A stretch of DNA of 46,377 bases. It comes from Pseudomonadales bacterium (lineage in GTDB: Bacteria > Pseudomonadota > Gammaproteobacteria > Pseudomonadales > Azotimanducaceae). The stretch spans positions 1 through 46,377 of the forward strand of contig JALZVT010000063.1 in the NCBI GenBank assembly GCA_023300545.1, read 5' to 3'. The notes beneath the pieces were generated by a model. The model had not been told where the DNA came from, made no database searches, and saw only the letters and a list, made by a program, of their open reading frames with translations. A program made the translations under genes and the position numbers. This document shows, in pieces, positions 41,698-46,377 of the stretch (position 1 is the stretch's first letter; each line of letters starts with the position of its first letter).

Positions 41698-43494
41698 AGC
41701 ACTTAGCAAAAACGTAAGTGTTAGCCACATAATAACGGTGAGTGGCAATCCTACTCGAACAAAGTCTGAGAAGCGGTAATTGCCTGCGCTCATCACAAGC
41801 AGGTTGGTTTGGTAGGCCATTGGTGTCGCGTAACTCATGTTTGCCCCGAAGAGCACGGCAAGTACAAAGGGCTCCGCGGGTAAACCGAGCTGGGTGGCGA
41901 TACCCACCGCGATGGGTGTGCCGATAACAGCTGCTGCGTTGTTAGAAACGACGTTGGTGAGAATGGCCAGCATCAGCATCAGTAGTGACATGACTACGGT
42001 CGGGCTGGCTCCGACGGTTCCACTAACAAATGCGGCCGTGATGTAACCGGTTGCGCCCGTTGTAATTAACGCCTGACCCAGCGCCAGACTCGCGACCACC
42101 ACAAAATACACAGACGGACTTACTGCGCGAAGTGCGCTGGACATGTTCAGACAGCCGGTGATCACCATAAAGGCGGCACCAGCCACTGAGCTAATGGCGA
42201 TCGGCACTATGCCAAATGCCGCTGTTGCGATCACTGCAATCAGGACGCCTAGCGCAAGTGGCGCTCGCCTAGTTTGTGGCAGGTCGACCGTTGCATCGAG
42301 CACCAGAAACTGAGCGTCCTGCTTTAGTTCAGCGACACTGGTTGATGGGCCCTGTACCAGCAATACATCACCCGGTTGCAGCACCACGTCGTGGAGTTCT
42401 TCGCGGGGGCGCCAAATTTCTTCGCCGGCTCTGTGCAGGCCCAGCACAGTGAGCTGGTAACGGAGCAGCACTTGGGCGTAGCGCAGGCTGGTTTTGTCGA
42501 GACTTGAACCCTGCACAACCGCAATTTCGGCAATGCTCTGGCCTTCGGCTTCGAGTGGGTTTATGTCAGAAATGACTTCCTGATCCGGACTAACCATGGT
42601 GGCCTGCAACGCATCGGCATAGGCCATCAGGTTCGACGGTGAGTCCTGTACACGCAGTCTGTCGCCGGCTCTTAATTCGACGTCTGGAAGGGGCATGAGG
42701 ATCGTGTTTTTGCGGCGAATTCGCACCACTTTCATCTCGCCGCCCGCCAGCGAAATGGCCTCGGCGAGAGTTTTGCCGACGACCAGAGAGCTATCGTTCA
42801 GGCGTAGGCGTGTATCAAACAGGCGGGGTGAAAAGTCGAGCAGTTGGAACTCTCGTTGCGGCAGCAGTTTGGGGGCGATCAGCCACAGATAAAGAATGGC
42901 AACAATGCCGGCAAGCATTGCGGGTTTGGCAAAGTCGAACATGCCAAACTCGGCCACGCCTAGATCACTAGCGAGTGACACCACAAGCAGATTGGTAGAG
43001 GTGCCGATAGTGGTCACCATGCCGCCAATAATGGTCGCAAAACCCATTGGCATGAGCACACTGTTGGGACTCTGGCGATTGCGGACGCAGACACTAATGA
43101 GCACGGGTAGCAGCAGCACTACCACCGGAGTGTTGTTGACGAATGCTGACAGTACGCCGCCAACAACCAGTGTCAGCAAGAAAGTTAGAAAAGGGCTTTT
43201 AGACCATAGTGTACCCAGCCCTCGGGCGACCGGTTGTAGCGCACCGGTGTTTACCAGGCCCTGGCCGACAACCATAAGAGCACAGACCGCGATCAGCGCT
43301 TCATGGCCAAAACCCTGATAGAGCACCGTTGGATCGAAGCCTGGGAACGGGAAGATGGAGAAACCCAGGGTGAGCGCGACCAGCAAGCCGATGCTGGTCA
43401 TTTCCAGGGGCAGACGATCGCGCGTAAAGAGATATAGCGCCATTACCGTTAGCAACATAACGGCGAGCGCGTGATAGTTGGGCAAATCCGGCAC
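41686..43494 (-). CDS. SLC13 family permease with two TrkA-C domains
   Basis: A 602-residue transporter. Two halves of membrane helices (about 1-200 and 395-600) flank two cytoplasmic RCK/TrkA-C domains (about 215-290 and 305-385). GGEMKVVRIRRKN and LPDVELRAGDRLRVQDS belong to the first; RAGEEIWRPREELHD and VVLQPGDVLLVQGP belong to the second. Repeated SNNAAAVIGTPIA-type and FVNNTPVVVLLLPVL hairpin loops match the DASS/CitMHS fold. Members carry dicarboxylates, sulfate or other anions with Na+; the substrate cannot be read here. The start is the GTG at 43494. It has no clear Shine-Dalgarno sequence. Confidence 0.9.
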   Translation of the reverse strand: MPDLPNYHALAVMLLTVMALYLFTRDRLPLEMTSIGLLVALTLGFSIFPFPGFDPTVLYQGFGHEALIAVCALMVVGQGLVNTGALQPVARGLGTLWSKSPFLTFLLTLVVGGVLSAFVNNTPVVVLLLPVLISVCVRNRQSPNSVLMPMGFATIIGGMVTTIGTSTNLLVVSLASDLGVAEFGMFDFAKPAMLAGIVAILYLWLIAPKLLPQREFQLLDFSPRLFDTRLRLNDSSLVVGKTLAEAISLAGGEMKVVRIRRKNTILMPLPDVELRAGDRLRVQDSPSNLMAYADALQATMVSPDQEVISDINPLEAEGQSIAEIAVVQGSSLDKTSLRYAQVLLRYQLTVLGLHRAGEEIWRPREELHDVVLQPGDVLLVQGPSTSVAELKQDAQFLVLDATVDLPQTRRAPLALGVLIAVIATAAFGIVPIAISSVAGAAFMVITGCLNMSSALRAVSPSVYFVVVASLALGQALITTGATGYITAAFVSGTVGASPTVVMSLLMLMLAILTNVVSNNAAAVIGTPIAVGIATQLGLPAEPFVLAVLFGANMSYATPMAYQTNLLVMSAGNYRFSDFVRVGLPLTVIMWLTLTFLLSAMYF

Positions 43495-43543
43495 TAGAAA
43501 AGCAGCTTACGGCGTCCTCGAATTAAGTTTCGGAGTGTACGGT

Positions 43544-43567
43544 AAAACCGCCCAATGTGTGGTTGGG
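43544..43567 (-). terminator. Possible terminator of the MscS gene
   Basis: On the minus strand CCCAA (43567-43563), a 7-nt loop and TTGGG (43555-43551) are followed by CGGTTTT. The stem is short, but it lies between the MscS stop and the SLC13 start on the same strand. Confidence 0.4.
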
Positions 43568-43615
43568 AAGGCTATTGAAGTCTGGTCGAATAGGTGCTTG
43601 AAAGGGGCGCTCTGG

Positions 43616-44665
43616 CTAGTCCTCGGGTGGCGCCTGGTTGGCCAGGAGCGCATCCAGGGCCTCTATCTGTTTGGCCCGCCAAGTCAGTTCCATAGTGTGC
43701 TGTGTTGAGCTCTTGGGATCACTGGTGTCTGGGCCGGTGTCTTGCAGAGTCTGCAGCTCGATGGTCAGTTGGTTGCGTTGTTCGCGTAATTTCTCTACGC
43801 GGGATGCAAGCTCGGCTTTGTCGAACATCAATTTTTCGGCGCTGCCCATGTGGTCTTCGTCGCCACCGTAGTAGCGCGAAGGCATGACAGGGTGGTCAGT
43901 AGGCACGGGCCGCTGATTCATGAAGTTTGGCGAGACGATTTCAACGCCGCCTTCATGCAGAGCGTCAAGAACATTGACGTGTAGGCTGGTGCGCTTGCTG
44001 ATCAGGTTTTCAACGTCCGCTAAAAACCCGGACACCCGGTAGTTGATCGAGAAATCCCCAAGCGCGGTGACCTGTACAAATGAGTCTTTCAGTTCTGCCG
44101 CCTCGCCGGCTTCCAGCAGTAACTTGGTCACTTGCCGTCGGTGCACGTCGTAGCCTAGTGACACATCGCAGGAAACCAGGGTGCCGGAAGACCTTACCAC
44201 CCGGTAAGGATGGCTGATCAGATAGAGGTTGGGCAGGGTGACAAGGTCTCGATCTTCGGTTTGAATCTCTGTGTGCAGCAGCGATTTTTCGGTAACGCGG
44301 CCAAAATGGTCGTCAATACGCAGAAAATCGCCGGCTTTGAAGCTGCCCACCGCTTTGAGCATGAGCCCGGACATGGCATTAGATGCAAAGTTGGTAGAGG
44401 CGAGCGCTACCACGGCGGTTAACACTAGGCCAAACAAGCTGATGAGCTGGCCCTGAGTATCGTCGTCGAAGGGTAGCACCAGCAGTACGATGATTATCGC
44501 AACAACCGTTGCGATAATTAGAGCGACCTGACGCGACAAACGGTCGTCAGAATGATCCGGCCAGGTGCGGCGAATCAGCCAGAAGGCAGCCGCTGTGACG
44601 ATGATTACCGCGGCAAGTGGGCCGAGCCAGTAGCCGATTGGCTTAATGTAGGGGAGTACGTCCAT
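43616..44665 (-). CDS. MscS-family mechanosensitive channel
   Basis: A 349-residue channel protein: three to four N-terminal membrane helices (about 10-105), the pore helix region FASNAMSGLMLKAVGSFKAGDFLRI (shortened: SNAMSGLMLKAVGSFKAGD), the MscS beta domain (ITEKSLLHTEIQTEDRD shape: VTEKSLLHTEIQ, LPNLYLISHPYRV) and the alpha/beta vestibule (about 200-280). A C-terminal coiled coil (about 285-320, LASRVEKLREQRNQLTIEL) is added. It opens under hypo-osmotic tension and releases solutes. It is divergent from the thrS leader. Start ATG at 44665. Confidence 0.9.
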   Translation of the reverse strand: MDVLPYIKPIGYWLGPLAAVIIVTAAAFWLIRRTWPDHSDDRLSRQVALIIATVVAIIIVLLVLPFDDDTQGQLISLFGLVLTAVVALASTNFASNAMSGLMLKAVGSFKAGDFLRIDDHFGRVTEKSLLHTEIQTEDRDLVTLPNLYLISHPYRVVRSSGTLVSCDVSLGYDVHRRQVTKLLLEAGEAAELKDSFVQVTALGDFSINYRVSGFLADVENLISKRTSLHVNVLDALHEGGVEIVSPNFMNQRPVPTDHPVMPSRYYGGDEDHMGSAEKLMFDKAELASRVEKLREQRNQLTIELQTLQDTGPDTSDPKSSTQHTMELTWRAKQIEALDALLANQAPPED

Positions 44666-44697
44666 GCGACCAGCTTACCCTTTCCGTAATGACATGC

Positions 44698-44728
44698 TTG
44701 CAAAGTGTTCTGAGGCACCTATTATACT
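44698..44728 (+). promoter_or_regulatory. Promoter of the thrS leader
   Basis: TTGCAA (44698-44703) and TATTAT (44720-44725) are 16 nt apart; TATACT (44723-44728) is an overlapping -10 candidate. Either would start transcription at about 44732-44735. That is at or just before the leader-peptide ATG at 44735, so the leader peptide would be translated from a leaderless 5' end. Confidence 0.6.
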
Positions 44729-44734
44729 GACGTT

Positions 44735-44803
44735 ATGAATAACGCAAAAAACTCACGTAATCGTCAATTTGAGACGACCCGGACGACAACTAGCACCTGC
44801 TAG
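44735..44803 (+). CDS. Threonine-rich leader peptide of thrS
   Basis: A 22-codon frame from ATG to TAG. Its last nine residues are TTRTTTSTC, with six Thr codons between 44774 and 44797. There is no Shine-Dalgarno sequence, and the predicted transcription start lies 0-3 nt upstream, so it is probably leaderless. The 3' end of the frame lies in the first hairpin of an attenuator. Ribosome stalling at the Thr codons when charged tRNA-Thr is scarce would change the downstream fold and let transcription reach thrS. The frame, the codon choice and the hairpins are seen; the regulatory role is inferred from the known logic of his, thr and pheS attenuators. Confidence 0.8.
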   Translation: MNNAKNSRNRQFETTRTTTSTC

Positions 44804-44884
44804 CGGTTGTCTGTGAGCGAATTGCAATCAGGCGACCCCGTCGCCTGATCGGAAACCCCGCAGGCGACGCCCCGGGGTTTTTTT
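44785..44884 (+). promoter_or_regulatory. Threonine attenuator with alternative hairpins
   Basis: Off state: GACAAC (44785-44790) pairs with GTTGTC (44806-44811). Segment A (44827-44836) pairs perfectly with B (44840-44849, 10 bp). The terminator AAACCCCG (44853-44860) with CGGGGTTT (44873-44880) and seven T residues then forms. On state: with the ribosome stalled on the Thr codons, freed GGTTGTCTG (44805-44813) can pair with CAGGCGACC (44829-44837, two G-U pairs). This frees B, whose GTCGCCTG (44840-44847) pairs with CAGGCGAC (44861-44868) in the terminator loop and holds the terminator's left arm in its own loop. All pairings are mutually exclusive in the order expected. A further perfect hairpin (44900-44917) precedes the thrS ribosome-binding site. 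Confidence 0.82.
44853..44884 (+). terminator. Attenuator terminator of thrS
   Basis: An 8-bp stem (44853-44860 with 44873-44880) with a 12-nt loop is followed by seven T residues (44878-44884). It lies 70 bp upstream of the thrS start and shares its loop with the antiterminator pairing. Confidence 0.88.
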
Positions 44885-44952
44885 ATGCTCGGGTTATTTT
44901 TCTCGGCTTGCCGAGAACCAGACCGATCGACGACACAGATAGGAGACAAGTG

Positions 44953-46377
44953 ATGGCCCCGAATACGCATGTAGAGGCGCAAGGTAATCAAAGCGAAGAC
45001 AGTGCAGAAGATGCGCTGTACAAAATTCGACATAGCTTGGCCCACGTTATGGCACAGGCGGTTGTTGATATGCGTCCAGGTACCACCCTAGGCTTCGGTC
45101 CACCGATTCGTGATGGGTTTTATTACGACTTCATACTCTCCGAGCCCATCACCGAAGACGATTTTCCCGATCTCGAACGGCGCATGAAAAAAATCATCAA
45201 GAAAGGTCAGCGCTTTTATCGCGAAGATCTGTCTGCTGATGAGGCGCTCGCACGTATTGCGGAGATGGAAGAGCCGTACAAGCGGGAATACGCAGAAGAA
45301 TTACTTGAAAAGAACAACCTCGACGGCCTGAGCTTTTATCGCAACGGTCCTTTTCTTGATATGTGCGAAGGCCCGCACGTTGATACCACCAAAGAGATTC
45401 CGCGCGACGCCTTCAAGGTTCGCAGTGTTGCAGGGGCTTATTGGCGCGGCGACTCGAACAACATAATGATGACCCGGCTTTACGTGTGGGCGTTTGCCGA
45501 CAAGGAAGAGCTTGATAAGCACGTCAGCCAGTTTGAAGAAGCACAGGCGCGGGATCACAAGAAGCTTGGCCGTGAGCTGGGCATTTTTGCGATCGACAAT
45601 GACATTGGTAAGGGTTTGCCGCTGTGGCTGCCGAACGGCACGGTTATTCGTGACGAACTGGAAAATCTTGCTAAAGAGCTTGAATTTCAAGACGGTTACC
45701 AGCGTGTGGCGACGCCGCACTTGGCAAAGCAGTCACTGTATTACCAAACGGGCCATCTGCCGTATTACGCTGAAGGCATGTATCCGCCTATGGAGCTGAA
45801 AGAAACCGGCGAAGATGGCGAATCGACCATAAAAGAAGCCTACGCTTTACGGCCGATGAATTGCCCGCACCATCACAAAGTGTTTGATGCTCAACCGCGC
45901 AGTTACCGCGATTTGCCGTTGCGACTGGCGGAATATGGTCAGGTTTATCGTATGGAAGATTCTGGTGCGGTGGGTGGGTTGATGCGTGTGCGTGGCATGT
46001 GTATGAATGATGCCCACATTTATTGTACCAAAGACCAGATTAAAGCCGAGTTCAAGAAAGTGATTCGACTTTACCAGCGTGCCTATGGTGTTCTTGGCCT
46101 CGATAACTACTTCCTGCGACTGTCACGTTGGGATCCGGAAGATCCAAAAGGCAAAGAGAAGTACGTGGATGACCCGAAAGCTTGGGCTGATTCTGAGCAA
46201 GTACTGCGGGAAGTGCTCGAAGAGATGGACCTGCCTTATGTGGATGGGCCCGGCGAGGCTGCTTTTTATGGCCCTAAGATCGACATTCAGTTTCGCACGG
46301 TTACCGGCCGTGATGAATCGGTGTCTACTGTGCAGCTGGATTTTTCAGTGCCCGAACGCATGGGCTTGAGCTACATA
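44953..46377 (+). CDS. thrS: Threonine--tRNA ligase without TGS domain (5' part; runs off the window)
   Basis: The first 475 codons of ThrRS, open to the window end. It charges tRNA-Thr and edits Ser-tRNA. The usual N-terminal TGS domain of about 60 residues is absent; only about 25 polar residues precede the editing domain. That domain has HSLAH (HxxxH), and later CEGPH with the editing Cys. YWRGDSNN follows. In the catalytic core, RPMNCPHHHKVF carries the zinc Cys, LAEYGQVYRMEDSGAVGGLMRVRG is motif 2 (shortened: VYRMEDSGAVGGLMRVRG), NDAHIYCT carries a zinc His, and AAFYGPKIDIQF and TVQLDFSVPERM follow. The sequence differs from the E. coli type in many of these motifs. AGGAG lies 7 nt before the ATG; a GTG directly before it is in frame. 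The third zinc ligand (His) and the anticodon domain lie beyond the window. Confidence 0.95.
   Translation, partial: MAPNTHVEAQGNQSEDSAEDALYKIRHSLAHVMAQAVVDMRPGTTLGFGPPIRDGFYYDFILSEPITEDDFPDLERRMKKIIKKGQRFYREDLSADEALARIAEMEEPYKREYAEELLEKNNLDGLSFYRNGPFLDMCEGPHVDTTKEIPRDAFKVRSVAGAYWRGDSNNIMMTRLYVWAFADKEELDKHVSQFEEAQARDHKKLGRELGIFAIDNDIGKGLPLWLPNGTVIRDELENLAKELEFQDGYQRVATPHLAKQSLYYQTGHLPYYAEGMYPPMELKETGEDGESTIKEAYALRPMNCPHHHKVFDAQPRSYRDLPLRLAEYGQVYRMEDSGAVGGLMRVRGMCMNDAHIYCTKDQIKAEFKKVIRLYQRAYGVLGLDNYFLRLSRWDPEDPKGKEKYVDDPKAWADSEQVLREVLEEMDLPYVDGPGEAAFYGPKIDIQFRTVTGRDESVSTVQLDFSVPERMGLSYI

Noticed and set aside
44800-45045. Minus-strand open frame of 81 codons across the thrS leader and start
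   Set aside because: It covers the attenuator terminator and the thrS start on the opposite strand and has no ribosome-binding site.

Overview
The window looks like a chromosomal segment of a free-living, probably marine gammaproteobacterium. It is moderately GC-rich, has short intergenic gaps and Shine-Dalgarno starts, and carries creD, ptrB, acnA, lhr, ggt and thrS together with lipid and acyl-CoA genes of an aerobic heterotroph. I saw no rRNA, tRNA, insertion sequence, prophage or CRISPR array. The species cannot be named from the sequence.

Layout. Positions 1-9.5 kb hold acyl-CoA metabolism (an ACAD10/11-type phosphotransferase, an acyl-CoA synthetase, an acyl-CoA dehydrogenase-fold flavoprotein, a PaaG-like crotonase), a MerR regulator, a beta-lactamase-fold hydrolase and lipoproteins. 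Positions 9.7-16.7 kb hold a three-gene + strand cluster: a transmembrane Ser/Thr kinase, an exported Sel1-repeat caspase-like protease and a Calx-beta autotransporter. An Lhr helicase, a CoA-transferase homologue lacking the expected catalytic Glu, a small zinc-ribbon protein and oligopeptidase B follow to 24.9 kb. Then come creD, an SRAP (HMCES/YedK) protein and a small conserved protein, a TetR regulator, two envelope proteins of unknown function, a YcaQ-like protein, gamma-glutamyltranspeptidase, Hsp20, a voltage-gated K+ channel with a zinc ribbon, acnA, a HAD phosphatase, small proteins, a DUF2161 nuclease-fold protein, a thioredoxin-like protein, an SLC13 permease, an MscS channel and the 5' part of thrS.

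Two systems stand out. (1) The kinase, caspase and autotransporter genes are consecutive, and their predicted locations run from cytoplasm through inner membrane and periplasm to the cell surface. This suggests kinase-linked control of surface-protein proteolysis. (2) thrS is preceded by an apparently leaderless 22-codon peptide with six Thr codons near its end, and by a chain of mutually exclusive hairpins ending in an intrinsic terminator. This is a near-textbook threonine attenuator, unlike the operator control of E. coli thrS. The synthetase it precedes lacks the N-terminal TGS domain and differs from the E. coli type.

Non-coding structure is also rich. A predicted structured RNA with its own promoter and two terminators lies after merR (about 1751-1945). 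An unassigned multi-hairpin element lies at 3121-3240. Tandem repeats with a 23-bp period cover two convergent gene ends and place stop codons in all three frames. A duplicated hairpin module at 30951-31135 keeps its stems while its loops diverge. A 57-codon gene at 39549-39722 is short enough to be missed by length cut-offs.
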